NCBI GenBank assembly: GCA_022453515.1
Contig: JAJNNY010000004.1
Span: forward strand, 992,001-1,056,000
DNA from: Astrocystis sublimbata
Taxonomy: Eukaryota > Ascomycota > Sordariomycetes > Xylariales > Xylariaceae
DNA: 64,000 bases
Reading direction: 5' to 3'
Shown here in pieces: positions 23,208-34,793 of this stretch. A program made the translations under genes and the position numbers. A model generated the notes under the pieces. That model was given only the letters and a program-made list of their open reading frames with translations. It was not told the origin of the DNA and made no database searches. Numbering within the stretch: position 1 is the stretch's first letter; the number at the start of each line of letters is the position of its first letter.

Positions 23208-23890
23208 CGTTGTCGCTTTATTTCGAGTCTCTATTGAAATCCGACTTTGCTTGGCAGCAAGCGTCGGACCTTCATACAGACAAACACTTAATTAAGTACC
23301 AGCATAGAATCTCAAGTGCCGTCACTTCACGTACTCGGCGATATTAGCCAGAGCAAACCTCCGCCACCGGCAGAATCAACGGGAGAAATGGGTCCCCTCT
23401 ACATGATGCGTCGTGGGTTGACTGCTACCCAAAAACCCCCGCTTCAAACTTGTAGTAACATGTGCATATCTACGTCAGGATTGACTACAACAAACACGGT
23501 CAACATATCTCGGTGCAGGATCGACGGTTCGATGCTACTATGCTATATCAAAAGAATAACGGGCTTGGATCAGTCGATCCCGAACGATCACTATCGTGTT
23601 CGATTTCAGGGGCACTTCGGCGGTATGGTAAACGCGTGGGTCTGTAGGCCCGTCTCCTCGGATCAAGACCTAGACTTTTTGCTATGTGAGGAGTGTAAAT
23701 ATGTAAAGAGACTAGCGATATCAATTGGGACGTTGATTGAAACATTTTTGAATAGACAATGAGGAAGGGCCATCTTTGCTATGTCTTCGTCTATGGCGAA
23801 CCCACAGCCACGAGTGTAAAGCCGGGGCAACCGGACCATCCCCATATCCACTCAAATCCCATTTTTGTCTCGCCATCCAGGAACGATAAC
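23208..23890. other. Intergenic region, no gene seen
   Basis: About 680 bases: the promoter side of the DUF8021 gene and the 3' side of the SDR gene. Short open frames have no support. Confidence 0.4.
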
Positions 23891-24785
23891 TTAAATCGTT
23901 TTATGAAGAGTTTCGGCGATCCTGTTCATATCCTCTGTCGTGAGCGGTTCCTTCTCAAAACCCCGGGTGACTTGGTTGATCATCGCAGCGACAAGATCTA
24001 CGACGTCGATTGACGGAATCCCGGCTGCTGCCTTGGCCGACTCGGCCTTTGCTATGAGATCAGGGTCGTCGGATGCAGTGATGGAGCCCGGTCTGGCGGC
24101 TGCTACCTCTACGCCGTCGCCGAACTCAACTGCGAGGGCGAGGAGCTGGTTCTCAGCGTCCCCCTTGTTTTCGTCAGCACACAAAATGCCATATCCAATA
24201 AAAGATATATGCTTTCATAAGCATTTGACTGATCGGTTGGTTGGTTAACGAATTGGTTAACTCACTCTCATAAGACAATACTCTGGGTAGAATTTGGGTG
24301 TCAGACTCTGATCACGTTCTGCTGCTATTCCGCTCATGTATAAGAAGCGGAACGGTGTTGCTGGGCCGGATTCGTGCATGGCGCGCAGTCCCGCGATCGC
24401 CGACGTGTGGCACACTCGTTTGAGCTCCTCAAAGTCATACGTCTTCTGATTCCACGGCATGATCGCAACAGTCCTACGAACTCTAGTTAGCAAGCTCTTC
24501 AACGACTAGAATCGCATTTCCCCCGCGAAACAGAGCATACCATATGCAAGCGGCAGCACCAGCGAACTCTTTCTTGACCTCAGGTGGGTAGACGGTATAG
24601 TCTTCTATGACGATAGACTTCAGCTTGGACGGGTCGGCGCCCTCGGGAAGTTTACCTGGCGCCGCAACGGAGCTTCGTGCCAGGGCAATTACCTCAGTAA
24701 TGTCGGGATGCGACAGACATTGACGAATGATCTCTCGACCCACGAAGCCCGTGGCTCCCGTCACGATGAGCTTCAAGCCAGACAT
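23891..24785 (-). CDS. NAD(P)-binding atypical SDR / epimerase-like protein
   Basis: Minus-strand exons 24785-24541, 24473-24266 and 24163-23891 give 241 residues. Residues 10-16 form the GATGFVG dinucleotide loop after a beta-strand (LKLIVT). The next elements are VIALARS, IVIEDYTVYP and FRFLYMSGIAAER, the last standing where SDR enzymes carry their catalytic strand; a YxxxK pair is not evident. This fits the NmrA/HSCARG-like or nucleoside-sugar epimerase-like group found in fungi. The C-terminus (VVDLVAAMINQVTRGF) is the usual helix. Start chosen at the ATG giving MSGLKL; a longer frame upstream lacks family similarity. Substrate unknown. Confidence 0.85.
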
Positions 24786-25389
24786 CTTGTATGCCGTGGG
24801 ATAAGTCGGTTGAGAAGCGGCGAGAGATATAAGCACAGCTAGAAGCTATGTGTCGATGGCAAGTAGATCTGGTCTTGTTGAGCTGTGATGAAGCAATAAT
24901 TCCTCGTCGTCTCTGCTTTTGGCAGTCCAAGTATCGACTATTGTTTTGCGCACACAACTGAAATAGAAAAGCGACTGTTTATCATACATTATAGGCTTGG
25001 GCGTCGCGAACGGGAACTTATATACACTTCATCCATGGTTGTCATCTCAATAGCTCGATATTCCTCTCCATGCTTGTTGTCGAATTTGACGAATATGGAC
25101 GGAAGCAAGGTGGGTTGCTAATTCCGCTGATGCTCTACGCCGTACGGACTTAAGTGACAAAGCGCAACAACGACGGCACCGCTCGAGCTCGGAGAAAACC
25201 CAACATCAAGAATGAAAGGTTGATATCATGCCGAACGTATTATCTCCGATCATGACTCGAATCATGGCGAGTTACTCTCGTGTTGATAAGTGGCAGGGTT
25301 TGCAAACAGAGGTGCCACACAAAATACTTGCATGTTCCTAGTAGTCTATATAAACCACCTCCAGAAAGTAATATATAATATTTATTGTT
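24786..25389. other. Unique flank up to the edge of the palindrome
   Basis: About 600 bases with the SDR promoter and no further gene. The last ~25 bases (from about 25,368) turn AT-rich and lead into the repeat in which the palindrome arm begins. This stretch is the last single-copy DNA in the window. Confidence 0.5.
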
Positions 25390-25500
25390 TTATTATTACC
25401 TAGTTGTATAGTAGTTATTTAAATATTGTTTATTAATTATACAATGGTTATACTATAATTAAAGGAATGTTTATTATATCATATCCCAACTTAGAAAACA
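25371..25500. repeat. AT-rich repeat at left edge of palindrome arm
   Basis: AT-rich block containing TTTATTGTTTTATTATTACC, then TTAAATATTG and TTATACAATGGTTATAC. It aligns by eye with the flanks of the central inverted repeat (43,884-43,970 and the complement of 44,335-44,420) and with 8,620-8,725. The identity between palindrome arms starts inside it, at 25,390. Likely a decayed transposon fragment (inference). Confidence 0.65.
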
Positions 25501-26757
25501 AACAAGACCGTCTCATGCATTTTATATAGCGCCTTAGCAAAACCTCCCACGATTGTGATTAAGACAACGCCCACTGATTAGTTCTCCGCTCTTGTCGCTA
25601 CAAGATCAGATATAGACATTCTTCCAATAACTGCCACTAAGACTAGAATTCTGCAGATGAGTGCTTTCCACAAGGTCGGAAGATAGGCGAGACGTCGAGC
25701 CCAGCCGGGACGAATGTGGCGTTCATGGTTCCGGTCAGATCTCCGGGCAGGACATACCCAGTGACTTTTAGTGGCTTCGCTTTGAAGTAATCCACATTTT
25801 GTGACTGTCTGCTCGTTATTATGCCAACCAGTATGTTATGAATACCTACAGATCTCCTCATAGAAGAGATACGCCCAGTCAACGTTCGTGGTGATTACCT
25901 ACTTTTACTATGGTGAAGCTAGACACTGCTTTGCTCATCAACCAATTACAATACGCTTGTTTGCTGTGATCTGACAGCTATTGGTGTCCAACGGGTCATT
26001 CCATTTGTCCCCCCCCTCTTGATTCCGTCTCATGCGAATCTTAGTGTGAACTTCATGCTTTGGAAGCTCGCCATGTTCCTGTCCAGGATGACCTTACTCA
26101 GAACGTTTCATTTGGACTTCGTTCACAGGTCATGGGAAGGTCACAGCATCATCTTTTCATTTACCTTCGAAAGGTCCGAGGGTCGGGATGTGATTAATTT
26201 GTCGTGCTGGATTGGGTCATGATGCCTGTATAATCACAAGCTGTGGCTGTGGGCTAACAATACACTATTGGCGCTGTCTGCATGCACTGCAGAGCCATGC
26301 TAGGAGAGACAGCTGTAGGGACAAAGTCGAACGGTATCATAGAAACGACAAGGATTCACTTGAATTACATATTTGCTCCGTATAATAATGAATGTTTCAC
26401 GTGTAACTTGCCCATCCAAGCCCTTGAGCAGCTATATAGCTCGACTGTCAGAATCGAGGCGAAGCCACGAGCATTATGGAAGGGGCTATTAACATAGGGA
26501 ATGTTCCTAGGTTGGTGGAAGTATGAAATGGCGTACACGTATTCGCACTCAATCACAGCAAATTGGAAACTTAATAACATGTCAACATGTTCAGTGGTGT
26601 ATTGGAGAATCATATTTATTCATTCATTCGTCATAAAGTATGAAGAGCGTCCTCCTTCCTCGGGATCATCAGCACAACGTCCGACCCATCCCAAAAAGGT
26701 CGACATTCGTTTTCCACTTGCTGGCTACACCTTCAAAGACGTCGCTTCTCAGCGAAC
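25501..26757. other. Gene-poor outer end of arm A
   Basis: A minus-strand open frame of 79 codons at 25,643-25,882 contains a readable stretch (GYVLPGDLTGTMNATFVPAG) but no family I recognise and no clear splice partners; it may be a gene remnant. The rest shows no gene. The same sequence recurs inverted at 61,547-62,803 and direct at 63,034-64,000. Confidence 0.4.
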
Positions 26758-27279
26758 TTAAACCTTAAGGTGGAAAGAGCGAGGGGAGTCGCCACCGAAG
26801 CCGTACTCGGCGGCGAAGCTGTAATACCACTCGCTGCCGTTGCGGTTATCCTGGGTCGCAACCTTCCAGGTGTAGCTCGAGTCGGTGAACTTGACAGCCT
26901 CTGAATCGTAGGCATATCCGTTAGCAAAGAAAGCAAGCAAGCAGGAAAATTGAAGTTCGCCAGCGAATCGAAGGTTTTATTTTTGTAAACATAAAATAAA
27001 AGAAGACTTACCATCGAGAACAACGTTAATACCCTTGTAGTCGTAGACGGGCGAGCCAAGAGGGCCGCCATTGGGCGACACGAGGATGGGATTGGCCAGG
27101 AAGGAGCTGACGCTCAGCTTGAAGGTGTCCTCGCGGGTCTCCTTGTCCCAGGTCAGGACGAAGTCGGTGCCCTCCTCATAGTAGGCGTCGACGGGGATGT
27201 CGTTGGTGAAGTGGAGGGCCTGCGAGACGCCGGCGAGGAGGGAGGGAACCGCCAATAACGAGATCAGGGACTTGACCAT
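26758..27279 (-). CDS. Small secreted Kre9/Knh1-type Ig-like protein (arm copy 1)
   Basis: Minus-strand exons 27279-27012 and 26900-26758 give 136 residues; the 111-nt intron has a GTAAGT donor. The signal peptide is MVKSLISLLAVPSLLAGVSQA, followed by LHFTNDIPVDAYYEEGTDF, LTWDK, DTFKLSVSSF and a C-terminal FAAEYGFGGDSPRSFHLK. This is the N-terminal Ig-like fold of the Kre9/Knh1 and Ser-Thr-rich GPI-anchored surface protein family. Unlike most members there is no Ser/Thr-rich tail and no GPI signal; the domain stands alone. Likely a small secreted wall-associated protein. There is an identical inverted copy at 61,025-61,546. Confidence 0.75.
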
Positions 27280-29073
27280 TTTGTCGTTGGTTTTGATGTG
27301 AATTGTGAGTTGTGGAGTTGGAATATGAGGATGAAGCGGCGTACTCTGGCTCAAAAGAAGGAGAGATCTTCACGAGCACACGGCACTGTTTATATATGCA
27401 TATTCTTCCGAACTTTGAATACCTACCTCCCTCTATGTCATCGCGTGTTTTTCAACGTAGTAGTATGTGATCCATCATGCCAAGAAGGTGTGCGGCCGCA
27501 GGTGACAGCGATGACAAGCGCCAATGCTTTTCGCGATCTAAACAAACGGAACAGTAATCGTCGTCAGGCTACCGCCGCCGTACCTGGATCCTGCAGGAGA
27601 AACGGGAAGGTCGTTGACTTGGGTGAAAATGCTTGCGTGACATTATAAGATTTTAGCAAACCCGATCTGATATATATATAGGTCCCATTATCAGGTGGTC
27701 ACAGTCCGAGCCAGCCAATGGGCCACACCGAAGCAACATACCAAACGAAGCTTGCTTTTCACAATATCATCGTCGGATGATGGAAGGATGCAATACATGC
27801 CACAATACGTAGAAAGGGGACTGACTATCCACGTTGACTAATTCAGATATTTTAGGTTCGGAGAATTATCAATTGGCCGACTGCCGTAAACCAACTATGC
27901 CGAATTGCGTGAAAGACGGGAGCTGAAGCAGGAAGCATCTCCACCGAACCATTCGTCGAAGGCGAAGAACCATACGATATCTGGGCAAGACTGCAGCAGT
28001 CCAGCGAATGCCGAGGGAATGCTGCTGTCGTGTGGGATCTGCGCTAGATGAGCGCTAGGTTTGAAGACCGGTGGTGTAATTACACGTGGAGAATCTTGAA
28101 AAGTCGTGAGGAGGATCAGAGAATTACCTAATGGGCTGTGAAGTGGCGCTTACAGTTTATGCAGGAGACGCATCGATATACTTTATCTAGGTAGATACTT
28201 AAGGAAGGACGGAATCCTGGAGTTCAGCTCTTGGTAGGTAAGGTAGCCGCCGAGCTGAAGGGCTGGCTCGGCTGGCAACGTTGCTGCCACTCCACACATT
28301 TAAGCATATATGACGGCCGGGGTGTCGGCTTCTACCCGGCGGCGTGCGCAGCTTGCCTGTCCTGCATGGCCAATCACGGTACAGCTGTATATATCAAAAA
28401 CCTAGTACCTAGGTACCTACCAGGTATCACTAACGATATACAGATCGTACATAATATGGTCTCAAAAAAGACATTATAACGATCATGGTATTCATTTCAT
28501 TTGTATCGCTGTTGGCAGGTTGTTCCTCCCGGTGGTAGCTCGGTAGGTAGCCCACCAGAAAGAATGATGCAATGGGCATGTTTCCCAAGCACTGGCGGGG
28601 TACTAAGTACTTACTTAGATCCGATATGCAGGGATGGTACCTGGGCGATCAACCGGGGGGGGGAGAGGACCCCGTTCAAGCGCCGCCCAAGCTTTTATTG
28701 CACCACATAGCAACGCATCTGAACACCAAAACATCCATCGTGGTAGTTTGTATACCCCATATCAATACACCCGGCCGTCGCAACACAAACTACCTATCCA
28801 AACCTGTCACCGGTACACCGCAACCCACGTTTATTCCCATTTGATCTTTTGGTTATACCGAAATACAAGAAAGGGAGCAAACAGCGGAAAGACAACAGGC
28901 AAAACTTGAGGTAACCACAACAATACCAAACCACAACCCAACCCAACCACCATTCCCCTGCAACCTCACTATCACCACCAGACAATGATAAGAACTGCCA
29001 TGCTGACCAAGATATCACAATGTCGCAGCCATCAATCACCACACAGAGTCCTCTCCAACGACTCGAGGCCAAG
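27280..29073. promoter_or_regulatory. Divergent intergenic region between Kre9-like gene and MOB1
   Basis: About 1.8 kb that should hold both promoters. It includes TAGGTA-type clusters (about 28,185-28,250 and 28,400-28,425), a run of nine G near 28,655 and several short unsupported open frames. Mirrored at 59,231-61,024. Confidence 0.4.
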
Positions 29074-30029
29074 ATGGCCTCCTTCGTAACCACAGTGTAT
29101 GTTATGTTATGTACCCAACCAACATCCACAACCACAACGGTCTCCACGATACCCCTCCTCCTTCAAACCCACCGAAACCAATCCAAATCCACCATAACGA
29201 CAAGCCCGATACTCGAAACTCTCGAAATCTCCGAAGCAAAAGAGACCGAAGCTGACATGTTCCCACGAGCTTAGGAACCAGCGCGCGCGCAACCAGTTCC
29301 GCTCGCGGACGGGCAAGGGAGGCAACACGAGCTACCAGCTGCGCCAGTATGCCGAGGCCACGCTGGGCGGCGGCAGCCTGCGCAAGGTCGTCAAGCTGCC
29401 CGACGGCGAGGACGAGAACGAGTGGTTGGCCGTCAACATGGTCGACTTCTACAACCAGATCAACCTGCTCTACGGCGCCATCACCGAGTTCTGTTCGCCC
29501 CAGTCGTGCCCCGAGATGAAGGCCACCGACGAGTATGTTCCCTTTTTCTCCTCTCCCATTTTTCATGCAAAAAGAAGTACTACATATAATAGACATGATG
29601 TACACACACACACATATATATATAGCCCCATTTAACTAACATCCCCCAACCAGATTCGAATACCTCTGGCAAGACTCGGACCAATACAAGCGCCCCACCA
29701 AGATGGCCGCGCCGCAATACATCGAGCAGCTCATGTCCTGGGTGCAAGGCTACATCGACAACGAGAGCGTCCTGCCCTCGCGCATCGGCGTGCCCTTCCC
29801 CAAGTCCTTCCCCCAGACCGTCCGCCAGATCTTCAAGCGCATGTACCGCGTCTACGCCCACATCTACTGCCACCACTACCCCGTCATCCGCGAGCTGGGC
29901 CTCGAGCCCCACCTGAATACGAGCTTCAAGCAGTACGTTCTCTTCATCGACGAGCACGGCCTGGCGAGCGGGAAGGACTTCTGGGGCCCCCTGGGCGATC
30001 TGGTCGAGAGTATGTTGCGGAGCGATTGA
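29074..30029 (+). CDS. MOB1: MOB1 family kinase activator (arm copy 1)
   Basis: Exons 29074-29096, 29275-29532 and 29654-30029 give 218 residues starting MASFVTTV, which matches the usual Mob1 N-terminus. An in-frame ATG at 29,020 would add 18 residues and cannot be excluded. The Mob fold is complete: [57 protein letters not shown], and the zinc site formed by CSPQSC and the two His of HIYCHH. Mob1 binds and activates NDR/LATS-type kinases (Dbf2/Sid2) in mitotic exit and septation. Intron 2 (29533-29653) contains a CA/TA dinucleotide tract near 29,603-29,622. Divergent from the Kre9-like gene. Confidence 0.96.
29603..29624. repeat. CA/TA microsatellite in MOB1 intron 2
   Basis: A short run of alternating CA followed by TA dinucleotides, inside the intron. 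The mirrored copy is at 58,680-58,701. Its length in both arms appears the same, which is notable because such tracts mutate fast. Confidence 0.75.
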
Positions 30030-30895
30030 GCTCTGCGTGTTGGGTGTTGGGGGGAGCTGGACAGGTCTAGGCATGCGAAGTATTCGGCACATGCACGCTA
30101 TTGGCCAGGGAATTTGATTTCGAACACTTTGTGGTTGGGCAGTGGAACGAAGTGGTGAACGGTGACAATCATAGAAGAGCAGGCGTTGTTCAGTGGGCGT
30201 TGTTGATGCATGGTTACGAATCACGTCTGTTTTGGGGGTGGTGATGGAGGGTAATCGGCCAAGGCGTTATGGACAAGCTCATTATTTGCATCTGATGGAA
30301 GCGGACTACCTACGAGGTAGGCAGGGTAATAGACGTTGCAGGGCTTTGTATTCAGGGGTATCGCCTACGATACATGAACTCATGAAATGGAAACCCTTCT
30401 TTCCTTCGTGGTCTGTAAGCAGTGCCATTTTTTCTGCTGTAAAGTCCCTTCAATGGCCGGCTAAGTTTCACGAAATAAAGTAAAAGCATCATAACTCGTA
30501 CATACGCCAACTGAACTGACGCCCAATCCAGGCAGTCGCCGTGGACATGAAATGAAACAGCCCACCCAACAAACTCCTGCGGGGTAAAAAGGCTACATAC
30601 AGAAAAGCAGCAGACTAGATATTAGCTATGGTTTCAAGCAAAGCTAGATTTTGATCTGAACCATCAAAAGTAGCGTTTCTGGCGATTATGAAGAGTTTGC
30701 GCGCATGTTCGGCGTGCTGGCGTGCATTTAACCTTGCGGTCGGGGGTCGGGGTTAGTACTTGGCACGAACGGTCACGAACGGTCTCGACTTGTGTTCCCC
30801 CATGTGGAATACTTTTGGTGTCATGAAGTTTTCACGGCGGTTGGGTTTCTTGTACACGGCGCGATTCTTTCCCAATCCTGGGAAGGCAACTCGTC
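30030..30895. other. Convergent intergenic region MOB1/SLC25
   Basis: About 870 bases between convergent genes; presumably 3' UTRs. Short open frames are unsupported. Mirrored at 57,409-58,274. Confidence 0.4.
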
Positions 30896-32209
30896 TCACG
30901 GCGTGTCCTTGAGGGCATTGATCCTCTTCTTGAAGAACTCAAATGCGGAGAAGAACACGGCATTCACCGCAGCAGAACGTCCCATGGACACGCCGAGTCC
31001 GCGATACATGTCCCGTCTGAAGAATTCAATCTTAGGAATAGGGACCGTTTCACCCTTGGAATACATCAGAGCATTTCGTTGGTAGATGCTCTTGACCGAA
31101 TCAATGGGGTCTGGAAGGGATTAGCTTTGGCACGCCTACCTGCCACGAGGGGTGGAACCTACAAATCAATGCCCAGGAGACGATACCGCAGAGACCACCG
31201 GCCGCGAGAACGGCGAGCGGGTTCTTATGGGCATCTGTGCCGCTGAACGTAGTCAAGAGTTGCTTGCTGCTCTCGTACGTCGCGAAATAGATCCCTGTTC
31301 CAAGGGTGTCCCTCACTAATGGCTGTTAGTTCGCGGTGAAGGTGAATCGGAGGCTCTGACGGAGAATCGGCTTACTCAAGTGCAGATTGAGCCCAGTGTA
31401 CATTCCAGCGTAGCCTCGATGCTTCACAATATTTTGCAAGGTCTTGAGTGTGCCCTTGTTATGGTAACTAAGTGCAATAGCTTGCTTCTTCGGATCTACG
31501 TTTTTCTGGTTCGCCATCAGGACCGACACTTGCGCGCTCAGCTTCGTTAATTCGAAAGGGCCTAATGTCATTTTCGGACCAGTCAGCGCTCGCTTGCAGA
31601 AAGAGTCGTGGTGATGTTTTCTTACAAGCAATTAGAGTAATGCCAGAGCCGGCTGTGGCTCCAGCAGCCCCAAAGCAGGCAATGGTGCCCATATTGGGGT
31701 AAGCACCGTTCTTGTTCACATGCTCAAGTGGGCAAAATCCAACATTCTTGCCCATCCAGTCGGAATAGACGTATTTCGAACGTTGGTAGATGGAAAATGA
31801 TATCGTACGAACAAGAGTAACACTTGCGAGGGGAGCAGTGACACCTATCCAAAAAGCAATCAAATTAGCAGCAGCTTCAAGCACGATAGAGCGCTGGAGC
31901 GTGTGAGGAGGCATGCCAAGTCGTACCTCGAAAGAAACCTCGCATTCCCTCGGAACTGTAGGTTGATCTCATGCAATGCCGCACGCCATCGTAAGGGTAG
32001 GTTTGCATGCGGGTCTTGACGCTGTCGAGAGGAAAGGCGGAGAGGGTGGACATGACACTGGCGAGGGAGGCAGAGGTCTCGGTGCGGTAACGCTTTATCC
32101 AGCGGCGCTGATCTTCGTGGCCGACACTGGGGGCACTGTGCTGCTGAGGCATGGTGCGGGTGAGGAGAGGAGCCGTGGTGACATTTTGTATGCTTGTTTC
32201 CGCGGGCAT
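30896..32209 (-). CDS. Mitochondrial carrier (SLC25) family protein (arm copy 1)
   Basis: Minus-strand exons 32209-31927, 31844-31626, 31561-31376, 31315-31163 and 31110-30896 sum to 1,056 nt, 351 residues. All three carrier repeats keep the Px[DE]xxK signature: PLDSVKTRMQ, PFELTKLSAQ and PIDSVKSIYQ. The glycine-rich helices FGAAGATAGSGITLIAC and LAAGGLCGIVSWALI and the final RGLGVSMGRSAAVNAVFFSAFEFFKK are typical inner-membrane carrier elements. Introns fall between repeats and just before the second and third signatures. The transported metabolite cannot be assigned. The upstream leader on this strand is pyrimidine-rich. Confidence 0.93.
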
Positions 32210-34342
32210 GGCTCTTGGTCAACCGGCGGCGTATTGCGGTGGAGGAGCTTCAGACAATGGCCTCGAGACGAGGGCCAGAGTCATCGGCGCGGTCGCGATA
32301 CAGTGGCGTCGGCTGCCGACAAGTTGTGTGCCATCAAGATCCCTAGTTGAGAGGACTCGATGGTTGGGTATGGTGGTTTTTGGGGGGGAATTGGAGAATT
32401 GAGAAGGTGGGAGAAGGAGAGAAGGTCGCGTTGGTTGCAGGATTGGAGAATGGTTGGATAAGTTGCAGGTGGTTGAGTATGTGGTGAGTGGTGATGTTGC
32501 GGGGTTGCAATGGCGAAGTTGACTCTCCAGGTAGGGTCCGTCTGTAGGTAGCGTGGAGGTAGGTAGGTTAAGTAGGAGCAATGTAGGTCGTTGCCTTTAA
32601 TGACCCCGGACGACCTTCCACGCTTGCCTTGGATGGCTTGGGCGCCTGCCCTAGGAGGGAGGCACTTTAGCAGTTTAGGTTGGAACTCGGCCGTCTTGAC
32701 TTGGTATTGACTTGGGGAGGAGGAGCTGCAGCCAGCCAGGTGAGAGAGGCGAGCCAGGAAGGGACGGAGGCTAGTCTAGTCTACCGTCGAAAGCGTGCCA
32801 GCATGTGGCCTTCCTGTCGAGATGTGTGCATTCTGTCTGGAGACCGGGGAGCAAGGACGGGGAGGATCTACCGTGCTAAGTACTGGATACTACGTCCAGG
32901 TGTGCATCAGGTGCTGGTGCGCAGGTACCCGGTACTAAAGCTATAGTTGGACTAATAGTGGGGTCGATACATCAGGCGGTTTGCGGGGTTGTCAATCGGT
33001 CCTAAACACCTTTCTGTTTGAAGCCTGGTCATATATGATACCTACGCCTAGGTACGCGTATATACGTGCCGCAGCACCTGCTGTAGCATGGCTACACGGG
33101 GGACAAAAGACCCAGGAAACGTCAAACAATGAAGAGGGCTGGCTTTGAGGCCTTCTCCATGCCATCATTGAAGCAGAAAGCAGAGCATTGGTTGGTTCTT
33201 CGATAGGTGCTGTCTTGCTGTACCGTGCAAAGAACAAAAAGATGCATAAAACATGTCACGTTTCGACCTGCTCATTGGCAGGAAGTCGCCGGGTTGGGAA
33301 GCCGGGGGACATCCCTAGCTCTCCACAATTCGTGTGGTTCGAGATGCAGCTCCAGAAGCTCGGATGTGAGCTTGCATTTGGAGGTCCATCGAGCGTGCCG
33401 AGCGTGCGTGTTTGCAAAGTGATAGGTATCCTTAGAATCATGCTGTTGCGTCTTCGCCATCTCTCCATTATGGAACGATCTCATTTGCAATCGGCGCATT
33501 TTCATCTGAGGAACACAGATGGGGGCGATGCCTTACTATCCAACCTTGCGATAACACACAGCATCTATAGCGACCGAGCTTGCCAATAAGACGCAAACGA
33601 AATAAGCCATAGGGCTCTATCGGACACAATGTTTCTCTTGAGAAACTAGCTGGTGAAACATCCATGCGTGATTACTGAACAGTGAAAGGGCACGCCGTGA
33701 ATCTCCTGCGGTTTGCTTATCTCCAGACTAGTACGTACATCCATCTACCTATATGTATGTCGGCAGACGTCATGTCATACCTAGTATTACCTAGCAGGTA
33801 GGTACGCTAACTCCCTAGACACATCATGTCGTCGTCGACAGTTAAGGTATTCGATGATAATTTGTATCCAAGGGTACTGCCTAACATCAGCCCAAATCGT
33901 ACATCATGGTGGATCATGATGAGTATTGACACTTTCTGTGCCTCTGTTGGCTTGCAGTAGGCAGGCAATAATAAGCACTGGAGCATCAAGCTATTCTGCT
34001 ATACCCGACTGAGCGAGAACCCAAGGGATGGCACATGTTCTCCATTGCGATTGGCACAGCTGTCCCCTTCTGGGTAGGGTATGCATTTGCGATCACACGG
34101 TGGTCTGCCTCATACCATGCAGTCCGACGTCGATTTCTTTGAAGGAGCCTTGGATGAGGAAAGCCATGGCGGCGATCGATTCGCCCAACCGATTAGACCA
34201 ATGGGTATGTGAGCGCCACATGGCGTCGCAAACGCGACACCCTCTGCTCAGGATGCTACCGTTGAGGTCGAGACATATAGGCAACCGTGGTTGGGGATAG
34301 CCGTCTCGTGGGTGGGTGAGTAGCACCAACTCCATTGCTGAT
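32210..34342. other. Long gene-free region in arm A
   Basis: About 2.1 kb. The first ~400 bases are the SLC25 promoter and leader. The remainder holds several TAGGTA/TACCTA clusters and open frames up to 133 codons (33,188-33,589) lacking domains or codon-like composition. Mirrored at 53,962-56,094. Confidence 0.4.
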
Positions 34343-34793
34343 TCATCGCAAACATAGACCCATGGTCTGGTTGAGCATAGCGACGGTCATATCATAATGG
34401 GTATAGCCCGTGTCGAGTATGTGATCCTCGAAGGGTGCTCTAAGCTCTGTTAGCAATGGCAGTACTCGAGATGTCGCGGCGGAATACTTACATCTTTTTT
34501 GTTGCTCGCACCGTCTGTAACTGTCTCCAGCCTTCGGGGCTCTCGAAACGGTGCCAGGCTATTATGATCAGGTTCTTGAGTACGCGGTGTTCCAAGCCAC
34601 GCTCCCGTGCTGCGGCATCAAGAAAACGAATGGTCCGTGCTATCCTCTGGAAATTGAATTCGGCACCTTTCTCACGAAATGCTCGTCGCAGCTGATCACG
34701 AGCAGTATAACGAGCGGGTTTCGCGAACTGAACAGCGTGGAGCAGGCCGCGATAGAGGTGGCGATAAGCGTGAAGGATCTTGGGATCAGTCAT
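34343..34793 (-). CDS. DUF1763-like small protein with LYR-type motif (arm copy 1)
   Basis: Minus-strand exons 34793-34492 and 34439-34343 give 132 residues; intron 52 nt with GTAAGT donor and a GCTAAC branch. The protein begins MTDPKILHAYRHLYRGLLHAVQF, continues RDQLRRAFREKG, then RIARTIRFLDAAARERGLEHRVLKNLIIIAWHR, the pattern I associate with the fungal DUF1763 family. The LYR near residue 13 with following basic residues and a Phe resembles LYR-motif mitochondrial assembly factors (inference). An upstream in-frame ATG at 34,868 is not used because the extension lacks this pattern. Exon 2 encodes a short acidic tail. Confidence 0.78.

Noticed and set aside
33188..33589. 133-codon frame in the gene-free part of arm A
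   Set aside because: No recognisable motif, no neighbouring exons, and shorter frames overlap on both strands.
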